From JAEZBP01 sp963832725 (GTDB lineage: Bacteria; Myxococcota_A; Polyangia; Polyangiales; Sandaracinaceae): a stretch of DNA of 64,000 nucleotides. The stretch is taken from assembly GCA_963832725.1 (NCBI GenBank), contig CAWHVG010000002.1:1178001-1242000 (forward strand). Reading direction: 5' to 3'. Positions 1-8,278 of the stretch are shown in pieces. Under the pieces are notes generated by a model that worked only from the letters and a program-made list of their open reading frames with translations, made no database searches and was not told where the DNA came from. Within the stretch, counting starts at the first letter, position 1; every line of letters starts with the position of its first letter. The translations under genes and the position numbers were made by a program.

Positions 1-666
1 CGGTCGCCGCGCTGGTGCCGAAGGCGGAGATCGAGGGCGAGATGGGCGACAGCCACGTCGGCCTCCAGGCTCGGCTGATGAGCCAGGCGCTCCGCAAGCT
101 CACGGCGACGGTCCACAAGTCCAACACCACCCTCTTCTTCATCAACCAGATCCGCATGAAGATCGGCGTGATGTTCGGCTCGCCGGAGACGACGACCGGC
201 GGCAACGCGCTCAAGTTCTACTCGTCGGTGCGGCTGGACATCCGCCGCGTCGGCACGATCAAGCAGAGCGACAACGCGGTGGGCAACCGCACCCGCGTGA
301 AGGTCGTGAAGAACAAGCTCGCGCCGCCCTTCCGCATCTGCGAGTTCGACGTCCTCTTCGGGCAGGGCATCAGCAAGAGCGGGGAGCTGCTCGAATCTCG
401 GGGTGGAGGCCGGCTTCGTCGAGAAGTCGGGCGCTTGGTACAGCGCCGAGGGCGAGCGGATTGGCCAGGGTCGCGAGAACGCGCGGACTTACATCGAGGA
501 GCACCCGGAGATCTTCCAGGCGATCGAGGCCAAGCTGCGCGGGAACGCCGGCTTCGGTCCCGCGCCCGAAGCGGAGGCGGAGTCCTCGGAAGAGGCTGAG
601 AGCACGCCGGATCCGTCGACGTCGAACGGGAGCTCCAAGCGCCGGAGCCGATCGGCCCGCGCCTGA
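1..666 (+). CDS. recA: Recombinase RecA, 5'-truncated by window edge and frameshifted
   Basis: RecA forms the ATP-dependent filament for homologous recombination and LexA cleavage. The window opens inside the ATPase core: codons from base 3 read VAALVPKAEIEGEMGD, followed by the L1/L2 region with FFINQIRMKIGVMFGSPETT and GGNALKFYSSVRLD, all diagnostic of RecA. About the first 145 residues lie outside the window. The frame breaks at 393-397: GELLE then goes out of frame, while removing one A from GAATC gives GELLDLGVEAGFVEKSGAWYS, the expected family sequence, which continues in the next frame to the TGA at 664-666. The tail is acidic and then Ser/Arg-rich, as is common in RecA C-termini. Because recA is normally indispensable for repair, I take the extra base as a probable sequence error. 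Confidence 0.93.
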
Positions 667-678
667 GCGCGCCAAGAG

Positions 679-705
679 AGCGGCGCTCGTGCCATGGGCG
701 CCGCT
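679..705 (+). terminator. Hairpin downstream of recA
   Basis: An 8-bp perfect inverted repeat (AGCGGCGC at 679-686, GCGCCGCT at 698-705) starts 12 bases after the recA stop. There is no T-run after it, so intrinsic termination is only possible. Confidence 0.35.
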
Positions 706-946
706 CCAGGTGGGCGGCTGCGCGATGGGCGCGCCGCTCCGCGTGGCAGGAGAGCGTTCCGTTCCGCCCAGTCGCGGCGCCGCGCGCGGTGAACCGGGGT
801 GCTGTCATCGCAGCCGCGACTGTGGCACGCGGCGCGGGGGCCCGTCCTTCCGTGAAGCGCATCCCGCGGCTGCTCGTGCAAGCGCATGCGAGCGTCCCAT
901 CCGGTCGTCGCTGGCATCCTCGCACCGCCGCGGCTATCACGCCGCG

Positions 947-2140
947 GTGGCCCGTGAGTGGTTGCTGCTGGTACGCGGAGCGGGCTGCGCGCTCGCGCTT
1001 CTCGGAGTGACGGGCTGCGGCGGTGCCGCGCCGCCGGTGGAGGCTTCGGCTCCGCCGCCCTCGCTCGGGCCGCTGGTCACGCTGGTCCCGGGGGACAGCA
1101 CGCTGGTCGTGGTGGCGCGGCCGGCGGAGCTGATGGACGAGCGTCCCACCCGGCGCGTCGTGCAGGCAGTGCTCCCGAGCGAGCAGCTCGACCAGTTCGC
1201 GCAACGCACGGGGGTCGACCCGCGGCGCCTGTCCGATCTGGTGGTCGCGCAGACGCCCTCGGGCTGGGTCGTTCTGGCCCGTGGCGCGTTCGACGCCGAG
1301 CTGGCGGTGCGCGAGGCCGGGGCCCGGATGGCACCCGTGGAGTCCTCGGACGAGCACCCGGTGCGGCGGGTCGGGTTTCTCGGGGAGCGTCGCGTCGACG
1401 TCTCGGTGCTGGGCCAGGGCGTGGTGTCCTGGGTGGACGGAACCCCGCAGCTCGCGGCGTCGGTGCTGGCGGCGGCCCGGATGCCGCTGGGCGAGCGGCC
1501 GCATCCCCTGCGCGGCACGCTGCTGGGCGAGCTGAGGCGATCCGCCTCGTCGGCGCCCTTCGCGTTCTATGTTCCGCAGCCGCTCGATCTGCCGCGCGAC
1601 GCGGGGGTCGGCGTCCTTCTCGCGCGTGAGCGGGCGCTCGCCGTCTCCGTTCGGCCACGGGACGGGAGGATATTGCAGGTGAACGGGGAGCTGCGCGGCG
1701 AGTTCCCGCCTGGCGCACAGGACAACTTCCGCGCGCTGGCTCGCGCCGTGGCGGAGAGCGATTTGGGCGCTGCGCTCGGCGTGGGGGACGCCCTGCCGAG
1801 CCTCCGGGTCACCGCCGAGGAGACCCGCGTGGACCTCCAGGCCGACGTCGACGCCAGCGTGCTGGCCTCGGGGCTCCGGGTGCTCTTCGTGGCCGAGCTG
1901 CGGGAGATCCTGAACCCGGTGACGGGAGGCGAGTCGCCCGCGGCGCTGGGAACGGAACCTCTCTCCGACGAGACGCCGGTGGCCGCTGAGGGCGCCCCGA
2001 GAGGGAGGGAAGCCACGCCAGACGAAAAGAAGGGGCGACTCGCCACGATTGTGGCTTCTGGCCACGCGAACGAAGTGTCAGAGTCGAGTCCCTCGGCCCA
2101 TCGGTTCGCGCGACAGGTCGCTTCTAACAGCCCGGAATGA
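947..2140 (+). CDS. Predicted lipoprotein of unknown function
   Basis: About 397 residues. I chose the GTG at 947 because it begins a short basic segment (VAREWLLLVRGAG), a hydrophobic core and a lipobox LLGVTGC, giving a lipoprotein signal peptide with the lipidated Cys near residue 22. The open frame upstream of 947 looks non-coding. The mature part repeatedly evaluates alternating beta/alpha segments (for example STLVVVARPAELMDE, FAFYVPQPLDLP) and ends in a hydrophilic Glu/Pro-rich tail. I do not recognise a named domain. Its form is like the large solute- or score-type lipoproteins common in myxobacteria, but no function can be assigned. It stands alone between recA and cdnL, on the same strand. 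Confidence 0.68.
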   Translation: MAREWLLLVRGAGCALALLGVTGCGGAAPPVEASAPPPSLGPLVTLVPGDSTLVVVARPAELMDERPTRRVVQAVLPSEQLDQFAQRTGVDPRRLSDLVVAQTPSGWVVLARGAFDAELAVREAGARMAPVESSDEHPVRRVGFLGERRVDVSVLGQGVVSWVDGTPQLAASVLAAARMPLGERPHPLRGTLLGELRRSASSAPFAFYVPQPLDLPRDAGVGVLLARERALAVSVRPRDGRILQVNGELRGEFPPGAQDNFRALARAVAESDLGAALGVGDALPSLRVTAEETRVDLQADVDASVLASGLRVLFVAELREILNPVTGGESPAALGTEPLSDETPVAAEGAPRGREATPDEKKGRLATIVASGHANEVSESSPSAHRFARQVASNSPE

Positions 2141-2165
2141 CGGCATATTTCACGATGCTGCTCCG

Positions 2166-2194
2166 TTGACCGGATCGAGCGCGAGTGCTATCCT
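2166..2194 (+). promoter_or_regulatory. Sigma-70-like promoter for cdnL
   Basis: TTGACC (2166-2171), a 17-base spacer, then TATCCT (2189-2194). This is an unusually good housekeeping-type promoter for so GC-rich a genome. Transcription from about 2201 would leave a leader of roughly 140 bases before the cdnL ATG. Confidence 0.6.
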
Positions 2195-2339
2195 CAGCCC
2201 GCTTCGACACCTCCTCTCCACCGCGCTGGTCGCGCGGTGCGGTGGCCCACGACCGCACCCGGCGGCGCTAGGGTCCTCCGGTGGGAGCCCGCGAGAACGG
2301 GTGGTCGTGGTGAGCCGGGCAGCGAGGAGGATCCCATCG

Positions 2340-2825
2340 ATGGAGTTCAAGGTCGGCGACAAGTCCGTCCACCCGCACCACGGCGTCGGCGAGGTCACGG
2401 CGATCGAGGCGAAAGAGATCGCTGGTCAGAAGAAGACCTTCTACATCCTGAAGATCGTCGATAGCGGGATGAAGGTGATGGTCGCGACCGACGCGGCGCA
2501 GCGACTCGGGCTCCGGAAGGTGATCTCCCGCAACGAGGCGAAGAAGGTATTCGAGGTGCTCCGCGACAAGAAGATCGCCGTTACTTCGCAGCCCTGGAAC
2601 CGCCGCTACCGCGAGTACATCGAGATGCTGAACAGCGGTTCGCCCTTCGAGGTGGCGAAGGTGCTGAGGGATCTGTCGCTGCTGAAGACCGACAAGGAGC
2701 TCTCGTTCGGTGAGCGCGGCCTCCTCGACAAGGCCAAGAGCCTGCTGGTGACCGAGCTGGCGGTCGCGCGTCGCTGCAAGGAGACGCGCGTTCAGGATGA
2801 GATCGAGGAGATCCTCTCCGCCTGA
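2340..2825 (+). CDS. cdnL: CdnL/CarD-family RNA-polymerase-binding transcription factor
   Basis: 161 residues, the usual CdnL length (about 160). CdnL binds the RNA polymerase beta subunit and stabilises open complexes at rRNA and housekeeping promoters. The N-terminal RNAP-interaction domain is clear (MEFKVGDKSVHPHHGVGEV, residues 1-19, then the IAGQKKTFYILKI segment). The helical C-terminal domain carries the DNA-contact region with QPWNRRYREYIEML and the motif SLLKTDKELSFGERGLLDKA. The ATG at 2340 is preceded by a strong GAGGAGG ribosome site. In Myxococcus the related CarD is longer and has an HMGA-like tail; that tail is absent here, so this is the short CdnL type. The gene is monocistronic and convergent with hisIE. 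Confidence 0.95.
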   Translation: MEFKVGDKSVHPHHGVGEVTAIEAKEIAGQKKTFYILKIVDSGMKVMVATDAAQRLGLRKVISRNEAKKVFEVLRDKKIAVTSQPWNRRYREYIEMLNSGSPFEVAKVLRDLSLLKTDKELSFGERGLLDKAKSLLVTELAVARRCKETRVQDEIEEILSA

Positions 2826-2919
2826 GCGGCGCCTCTTCCTCCGCTCGGAGCGAGCCCGTCGAGTGCGACGGCCGGGGCGTGTGCAGCTGCCTCGTCGTGA
2901 CGGCGGTCCGTCGGGCCGT

Positions 2920-3582
2920 TCACGCCTTGCGGCTCGCCTTTTCGTCGTGTCCGGAGACGCCGAAGCGGGAGGCGAGCATGCGCGCGACGTCGTCGAGCGT
3001 GAGCCCGCGCGACACGAGCCCGACCATCGCGTGATAGAGGAGGTCCGCCCCCTCGGACGCCACCCGCTCATCGCTCTCGCCCGCGATGGCCCGCGCCAGC
3101 TCGTCCGCTTCCTCGCGGAGCTTGGCTCCGATGCGGTCCGGCCCGCCTTCCAAGAGGCTCTTGGTGTAGCTGCGTCCCGCGTCCTCGTCGCGCCGCCGCT
3201 CGAGCACCTCGCCGAGGGCTGCGAGGGAGGGCAACGCTCGGCTGGCTTCGCCTCTCGCTCCCGACGGATGCACGCGCCGGAAGAAGCACGAAGGTGCGCC
3301 GGTGTGGCAGGTCGGTCCCGCGGGATCGACGAGGTAGACGACCGCGTCCGCGTCGCAGTCGATCCACATCGACTCCACCGCGAGGGTGTTGCCGCTCTCT
3401 TCGCCCTTCTTCCAGAGCCGCCCGCGCGAGCGGCTGAAGAAGTGCGCGAGGCCGGTCTCCGCCGTCCGTCGCAGCGCCTGCTCGTCGGCGTGCGCGACCA
3501 TGCGGATCTCGCCGCTCGCTCGGTCCTGCGCCACGACGGTCACGAGCCCGTCGCGATCGAGCTTCAGAGAAGGCAACTCCAT
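2920..3582 (-). CDS. hisI: Bifunctional phosphoribosyl-AMP cyclohydrolase / phosphoribosyl-ATP pyrophosphatase (HisIE)
   Basis: Catalyses steps 2 and 3 of histidine synthesis. The N-terminal HisI domain (about residues 1-115) has SRSRGRLWKKGEESGN, the metal-binding DCDADA stretch and CHTG. The C-terminal HisE domain (about 125-220) has SYTKSLLEGG, EEADELARAI and GADLLYHAMVGL. Length about 220 residues fits the HisIE fusion. I prefer ATG 3582 (MELPSLKLD); a GTG at 3609 in the same frame would add nine residues. No other his genes are in the window, so the gene is detached from a his operon. Confidence 0.93.
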   Translation of the reverse strand: MELPSLKLDRDGLVTVVAQDRASGEIRMVAHADEQALRRTAETGLAHFFSRSRGRLWKKGEESGNTLAVESMWIDCDADAVVYLVDPAGPTCHTGAPSCFFRRVHPSGARGEASRALPSLAALGEVLERRRDEDAGRSYTKSLLEGGPDRIGAKLREEADELARAIAGESDERVASEGADLLYHAMVGLVSRGLTLDDVARMLASRFGVSGHDEKASRKA

Positions 3583-3840
3583 GGGCGCCGCATGGTGCCG
3601 CTCGCTCACCGTACGGGCAAGCGGGCCGCGTGACCGAGCACGGCACTCCGCGCCTCACGCTCTCCGCCCGAAGCGAGACGCGCACTCGTCGCCGCTCACT
3701 TCGCCGGCGTCGGCTACCGCCACCGGAAGGAGGTGGCGTGGACCCGTGGTCCTCCCGTTCGAGACGACGCCCGACTGCGCGGCGCTCGACCTCGGTCGAC
3801 AGCGCGGTCCGAGGTCATCGCCTTCACGCGGTGGCCCACA

Positions 3841-4695
3841 TCACTCGGGATTGACGGAGCGAAACACGCCGTCGACGAGCATGAACCGAGTCGGGCCCTC
3901 GATGACCTTCTCGGGCTCGGGATGCTCGGGGTCGCCCGGCAAGGTCAGCGCCCAGCTCGAGCCGAAGTCGCGGAAGAAGGGCTCGACGCGCGGTGGAGGT
4001 CGACTGGCGGCGTGCGCGACGGCTTGGTCGACCGTCGAGAAGGGCGTCAGCCCCTCGAGCGTTCGGAGCGTGGGCGGGAAGAGCTGGATCTCACCGCGCG
4101 CGCCGCGCTCGAGCGCGGCCGCCGGACGGAACCACTCGCCGGCCGTCACCTCGATACGATCGTGGACGGCTCGCTGCTCGCCGGGCGCGCGGGCGATGAA
4201 GAAGCGCGCGTCGTAGCGGCGCTTCTCGGCGATCGGTGTCACCCAGCGGGAGAGCGGCGTCAGCGCGTCCGCCCTCAGGCGCAATCCGAGCTCGCTCACG
4301 GCCGTCTCGAACGACGTCTCCTGCTTCAGGAGACGGTCGCGAACCCTCTCGAGCGCATCCGTGCCCGCGCCTTCCGCGTGGAGCACGCCGGCTTCCTCGA
4401 ACGTCTCGCGGAGCGCGGCGACATGCAGCGCGAGAGCCCGTGTTCCGTCGTCTTCACCCAAGAGCCGCGCGGCCTCCTCGGGAGCGCGTCCCACGACGCG
4501 CGCGAGCAAGCTCGACGATGCGTCCTCTTCGTCCAGCGTCCCGCCCGGGAAGACGTACGCGCCGGCCATGAACCCGCTCTTGGCGTGCCGGCGCACCATG
4601 AACACCGCGATCCCGTCCTCGGTGTCTCGCAACAGGATGACCGTCGCCGCGTCGCGCGGTGTGACGGGGGATTGGTTCGCATCGAAGCTCAGCAT
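3841..4695 (-). CDS. NUDIX hydrolase (NUDT19-like)
   Basis: 284 residues. The fold is recognisable from ATVILLRDTEDGIAVFMVRR, then FPGGTLDEED, and the divergent Nudix box core AALRETFEEAGVL (about residues 92-104) with the catalytic RExxEEaG. The large insertion between FPGG and the Nudix helix and the long C-terminal part are typical of the NUDT7/NUDT19-like subgroup, some of which hydrolyse CoA or acyl-CoA; the substrate here is an inference only. ATG 4695 is chosen over the adjoining GTG 4698. Its upstream region holds a 148-bp tandem repeat. Confidence 0.85.
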   Translation of the reverse strand: MLSFDANQSPVTPRDAATVILLRDTEDGIAVFMVRRHAKSGFMAGAYVFPGGTLDEEDASSSLLARVVGRAPEEAARLLGEDDGTRALALHVAALRETFEEAGVLHAEGAGTDALERVRDRLLKQETSFETAVSELGLRLRADALTPLSRWVTPIAEKRRYDARFFIARAPGEQRAVHDRIEVTAGEWFRPAAALERGARGEIQLFPPTLRTLEGLTPFSTVDQAVAHAASRPPPRVEPFFRDFGSSWALTLPGDPEHPEPEKVIEGPTRFMLVDGVFRSVNPE

Positions 4696-4722
4696 CACGC
4701 CTCTCGAATCCCGCCGGGTGTA

Positions 4723-5018
4723 TCACGTGCCCGCCTCGGCGTCGTTCGTTCGCGACATGGTCTCTGGGGTCGGGTGCGAAGAGGAGCCGGGGAGAAGCAG
4801 CGAACCGTGAGCGCGGCTCGGTTTCGTGGTGCCGCGCGCCGGGCTCGAACGCGCCGCCCGCCCGCGTGCATCAGATGCCCGCTGCTGCGTCGTTGGTTCG
4901 CGACGTGGTCTCGGCGGTCCGGGTGCGAAGGGGAGCCCGGGAGAAGCAGGGAACCGTGAGCGCGGTTCGGCTTCGTGGTGCCGCGCGCCGGGCTCGAACG
5001 CGACGACCGCCGCGCACG
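4723..5018. repeat. Two tandem copies of a ~148-bp intergenic repeat
   Basis: Copy 1 begins TCACGTGCCCGC at 4723, copy 2 TCAGATGCCCGC at 4871. They share long near-identical blocks, including GTGGTGCCGCGCGCCGGGCT and AACCGTGAGCGCGG, and I estimate over 80% identity by eye. A possible third, very degenerate copy begins near 5018. The ~390-base gap between the NUDIX and XRE genes contains nothing else I can support. Confidence 0.8.
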
Positions 5019-5036
5019 TGGTGCCGGCGGTCGTCG
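5001..5036 (-). terminator. Strong GC hairpin downstream of the XRE gene
   Basis: Perfect 12-bp inverted repeat CGACGACCGCCG (5001-5012) and CGGCGGTCGTCG (5025-5036) with a 12-base loop, about 50 bases beyond the stop of the minus-strand regulator. No T-run, so it may be a terminator or an mRNA-stabilising structure. Confidence 0.4.
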
Positions 5037-5088
5037 GGAGAGGCGTCGTTCGCGGAGCGCATCGGAGCGGGGCTCCGACCGAGGGGTG

Positions 5089-5934
5089 TCAGTCGTCGAG
5101 GACGCGCGTGGTCGGGACACCGATCGCCTGGGCGAGACGGGCGAGCGTCTCGAGGGAGGGCGTGTGCCGGCCGGCTTCGACGCGCGCGATGTTCGGGCGG
5201 TGGATGCCGGTCCGGCGCGCGAGCTCCGCCTGGGTCAGGCCGGCGGCGAGCCGGAGCTCGCGGATGCGCTTGCCGAGCTTGACGCCGTCGACGCTGCCGT
5301 TGAGGTGCCCGTTCGATCCGCGCAGGAGGCTCTTCTGTCCGATGAGCGCGGTGCTGACCTCGACGGCGCGGCCGCCATCGAGCGTGAGCACGGCGCGGGT
5401 GGCGTCGTCCTCGAGCGCGATCGAGTCGATGGGCGAGCCGTCGTCCTCCGGCGCCACCGGGCGATCCACCAACACCGCGTTGCCGTCCGAGAAGATCGCC
5501 AGCAGCTCGCCGCCGCGCGGCGAGACGGTGAGGTACTCGAAGCGGTTGGCGCGCTTGGAGTCCGCTCGGCGCGCGAGCGCCGCCGCCACGCGGTGGACGT
5601 CCTCGGGACGGCGTGCGACCAGGCCTCCGCAGAGGTCGTCGAGGATGTCGTCGATCGACGACACGTCGACGTCCGGCGGGACCGATACGACGGGCACGGC
5701 CCCGAGCGCACGGGCGAGACCCACGTGCGCCAAGAGCTCGTCCTCGTCGTACGTCTCCGCGCCCGCGTCCAGGACCACGGCCACGCCGCGCTCGACGCTG
5801 CGCGGGAGCTGTGCCGGCATGGCGGCCTCCGCCTCGAGCCCGAGCTCGGTCAGCGCCTGAATCCACTGCTGAGCGAAGAGGCTTCGGTCCGTGAAGAGGG
5901 TGACCCTCTGCGTGGCTCTCGAAGCAGACGACAT
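5089..5934 (-). CDS. XRE-family regulator with N-terminal receiver-like domain
   Basis: About 281 residues. The C-terminal ~65 residues are a clear Cro/C1-type helix-turn-helix: LGKRIRELRLAAGLTQAELA followed by RRTGIHRPNIARVEAGR. The N-terminal ~115 residues alternate hydrophobic strands and helices (VTLFTDRSLFAQQWIQALTE, GVAVVLDAG, VPVVSVPPD) like a response-regulator receiver, but I cannot see a convincing phospho-acceptor Asp plus Lys set. A middle segment with LLAIFSDGNAVLVDRP and RAVLTLDGGRAVEV is faintly DUF2442-like. ATG 5934 is preferred because GGAGGT lies just upstream; ATG 5997 would add 21 low-complexity residues. Target genes are unknown. Confidence 0.75.
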   Translation of the reverse strand: MSSASRATQRVTLFTDRSLFAQQWIQALTELGLEAEAAMPAQLPRSVERGVAVVLDAGAETYDEDELLAHVGLARALGAVPVVSVPPDVDVSSIDDILDDLCGGLVARRPEDVHRVAAALARRADSKRANRFEYLTVSPRGGELLAIFSDGNAVLVDRPVAPEDDGSPIDSIALEDDATRAVLTLDGGRAVEVSTALIGQKSLLRGSNGHLNGSVDGVKLGKRIRELRLAAGLTQAELARRTGIHRPNIARVEAGRHTPSLETLARLAQAIGVPTTRVLDD

Positions 5935-6262
5935 CGTACCTCCGGGCACCACGGTGGTGCTCGACATCGTGGTCGCGCGACTCGGTGCGTTCTTCATGTT
6001 CTCGGCGTCCTCGGCGTGCGGGTGGCGGAGAAGGCGACAGCGCGCACACGTCTACGGGCGTGCGGCGCTTTCACGTCCTTCTCAGCGACACTCGGAACCA
6101 GGGAAGGGTCAGTCATGACAGCGTGTGGGCGGGTCGACCAGGTCTCGGGACTGCTCCGCTACACCCGAGGCGCGACCGCGCGCACGTCGCATCAGGCCAC
6201 GGATGAGGCCTCCCTGCAAGCGGGACGAGACACGTCGCCGCTCGGAAGCGGAGAAACCCGTG

Positions 6263-8200
6263 TCATGCGTAGAGTTTGGAGGCCGAACCAACGTCGGCTG
6301 AAAGGGTGTGGGCGGGTTCACTACCTCGCACTCGGGCGCGATCGAGGCACGCCGCACCGAGGGTCGCGAGGGCGATCGTAGCGGCGACGGCCAGCGTGCA
6401 GCGCGCGGGGTCGAGCGCGTGAGCCAGTGGGCGCGAAGCGATCCCGTACGCGAGCTCGAGATGGAGCCAGTAGATCGGCAGTGACGCGCGGCCGAGCGAG
6501 CAGAGGAGCGCATCGAGTCGCCGTGGCATGCCCACGGCGAGGAGGGCGGCGACCGCCGTGTGAAACGCGATGCGCACGCTCGGTCGCAGCCAGGGCGTGT
6601 GGTGGTGCAAGAGCTGGCGCGTCCACGGGAGGCCTTTCTCGAGGCTGACCGCGATCGCCAGCACCGCCACGGATCCGATCGCGATGCGCGCGGTGTGGCC
6701 GCGAGGCCACCTGGCGGGCATCGCGCAGCCGACGATCGCGTAGCCGCACCACGGTGCGAGCGGGAAGGGTGCCAGCGAGCGCAGGCCGGAGTCGCGGGCC
6801 AGCCACGCAAGAGGTCGAGCGAGGCCCATCGAGCTGGACCACGCGGCGATCGAGGCGGGCGACTGCGCGACGCCGACCGCGAGCGCGACGAAGATCGCGG
6901 CCGTCCACTTCGGCATCGCGCGGCGCTTCCCGCCGGCGTGTACGAGCCGCTCCACAGCGTGTACGAGCAGCGCGCAGACTGCTCCGGCCGCGCCGATGCA
7001 CGGCAGCACGTCGAAGCGAAGGGGCGTCGTCCCCGCGGCGCTCGCACAGAACGCATAGGCGGCGAGGGACGCGAGCGCGACGAGGGCGCTCGGCCACGCG
7101 CGCGGGTCGAGGATGCGCGCGTTCGTTTCGAGCCGCGGCGCTCGCGAGAGGCGAGTGTGGAGCCCGGCAAACCACGAGCGCACGAGCTCGAGTGGAAGAA
7201 GCGGTCCCGGCGTCGAGAGCGCGTCGATCGACCTCACGTCACCTCGCTCCTCTTCACCCCGAGACCGACTCGACGCTCGGGCGTCGACGTGCGCGCGGCG
7301 ATCGCGTCGCGGGATGGTGTGGGCGGGAGGTCGTTCGCGCTGCGCGTCGGCGGGTGGGAACGATCCGACCGGTTGGTGGTGCGGGCGGGGGACGCGTGTG
7401 GTGTCGGCGGGAGGTCGTTCGCGCCGCGCGCCGGCGGGTGGGAACGATCCGACCGGTTGGTGGTGCGGGCGGGAGACGGGTGCGCTGTCGTCTTCGAGCA
7501 TCGTCGCGAACGCGCCGCTGCGTGTGCGTCGTGACAGGAGGGCGTCTCGCGGTCGCTGCCGCCGGAGCGCCTCGGCGGCGCGCGTGACGACTGCGCGCAG
7601 AAAGGGGACGAGTCGCTGGGGCGGCCGCGTCGGGAAGTCGCTTCGGGAACGATCGCGGTCACGACTCTCCAGGCTGGCCTCGTGCGCGTCGACGTTGGAG
7701 GGAGCGCCCACACAGTGCGTGTCGCGCTCCCCGAGGAGGCAGAGCGTCCAAGCGACGCCGAAGGCGCCGATGAGCAGCGCGGGCCACGCGCGGGGGGTCA
7801 GCCAGGCGCCGCCGTCGATCACCCAGCACTGGAGCCGAAGGGCCAGTCCGAGCGCCGCGATCGTTCCACCGCGTCGCAGCGCGCGAGAGATAGGACGGCC
7901 CCGCTCGGCGCCGAGGGCCACACCGGCGCCGGTCGCGATCAGGAAGAGCGGCGCCGCCGCGCCGCCCGCGGTACGCACCGCGTCCCATCCCGCCCCGTGG
8001 CGGTACGCGTCCTTCAGCCACCCGTCGGTCCCGTGCCACGCGACCATCAGACACACCCCGGCGCCTCGCACGCGATCGAGCCATCGCACCCGGTCGGACC
8101 CGACGCTCGAGCTCGCTCGAAAGATGGTGGGCGGAGCGGTGTCCGAGGTCGCGCTCCCGGCGCCGCGCGGTATGCTCCGGGCCGGGGGCTGCGTTGACAC
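6263..8200 (-). CDS. DUF1624-type multi-pass membrane acyltransferase-like protein with large repeat-bearing insertion
   Basis: 645 residues. The start RVRWLDRVRGAGVCLMVAWH with the following HGTDGW resembles the DUF1624 / heparan-alpha-glucosaminide N-acetyltransferase family, whose conserved His sits in the first membrane segment. About four hydrophobic segments precede residue 165, and about seven or eight follow residue 365. Between them lies a ~200-residue hydrophilic, Arg/Pro-rich stretch not normal for the family, which contains two in-frame 28-residue repeats (PHHQPVGSFPP). The start is uncertain: the GTG at 8200 overlaps the putative prs promoter, so translation may begin further in. 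Divergent from prs. Function beyond an acyl-transfer-like membrane role is not supported. Confidence 0.65.
   Translation of the reverse strand: MSTQPPARSIPRGAGSATSDTAPPTIFRASSSVGSDRVRWLDRVRGAGVCLMVAWHGTDGWLKDAYRHGAGWDAVRTAGGAAAPLFLIATGAGVALGAERGRPISRALRRGGTIAALGLALRLQCWVIDGGAWLTPRAWPALLIGAFGVAWTLCLLGERDTHCVGAPSNVDAHEASLESRDRDRSRSDFPTRPPQRLVPFLRAVVTRAAEALRRQRPRDALLSRRTRSGAFATMLEDDSAPVSRPHHQPVGSFPPAGARRERPPADTTRVPRPHHQPVGSFPPADAQRERPPAHTIPRRDRRAHVDARASSRSRGEEERGDVRSIDALSTPGPLLPLELVRSWFAGLHTRLSRAPRLETNARILDPRAWPSALVALASLAAYAFCASAAGTTPLRFDVLPCIGAAGAVCALLVHAVERLVHAGGKRRAMPKWTAAIFVALAVGVAQSPASIAAWSSSMGLARPLAWLARDSGLRSLAPFPLAPWCGYAIVGCAMPARWPRGHTARIAIGSVAVLAIAVSLEKGLPWTRQLLHHHTPWLRPSVRIAFHTAVAALLAVGMPRRLDALLCSLGRASLPIYWLHLELAYGIASRPLAHALDPARCTLAVAATIALATLGAACLDRARVRGSEPAHTLSADVGSASKLYA
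7316..7483. repeat. Two tandem 84-bp repeats inside the DUF1624-like gene
   Basis: Copies at 7316-7399 and 7400-7483 differ at only a handful of positions; both contain AACGATCCGACCGGTTGGTG. 84 is divisible by three, so the repeats keep the minus-strand reading frame open and encode 28-residue units in the hydrophilic insertion. Confidence 0.85.
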
Positions 8201-8222
8201 TCTTCCGTCCCTCTGCTACCGA
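8194..8222 (+). promoter_or_regulatory. Putative promoter for prs
   Basis: TTGACA (8194-8199), 17-base spacer ending in an extended -10 TGC, then TACCGA (8217-8222). The -35 is a perfect consensus, the -10 weak. It lies 57 bases before the prs GTG. Confidence 0.45.
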
Positions 8223-8278
8223 AGCGGTCCTCTGACCACCGAGAGCGGTGGCGCGGACCGTATTCGACGAGGCGGGCA

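Noticed and set aside
218..2065. 615-codon minus-strand open frame across recA and the lipoprotein
   Set aside because: Arg/His/Pro-rich shadow of plus-strand genes produced by high GC; no domains and no start signal.
4827..4870. tRNA gene on the minus strand (TTCGAGC and a CCA-like end)
   Set aside because: The T-arm bases do not pair and no D-arm or anticodon arm can be drawn in either repeat copy.
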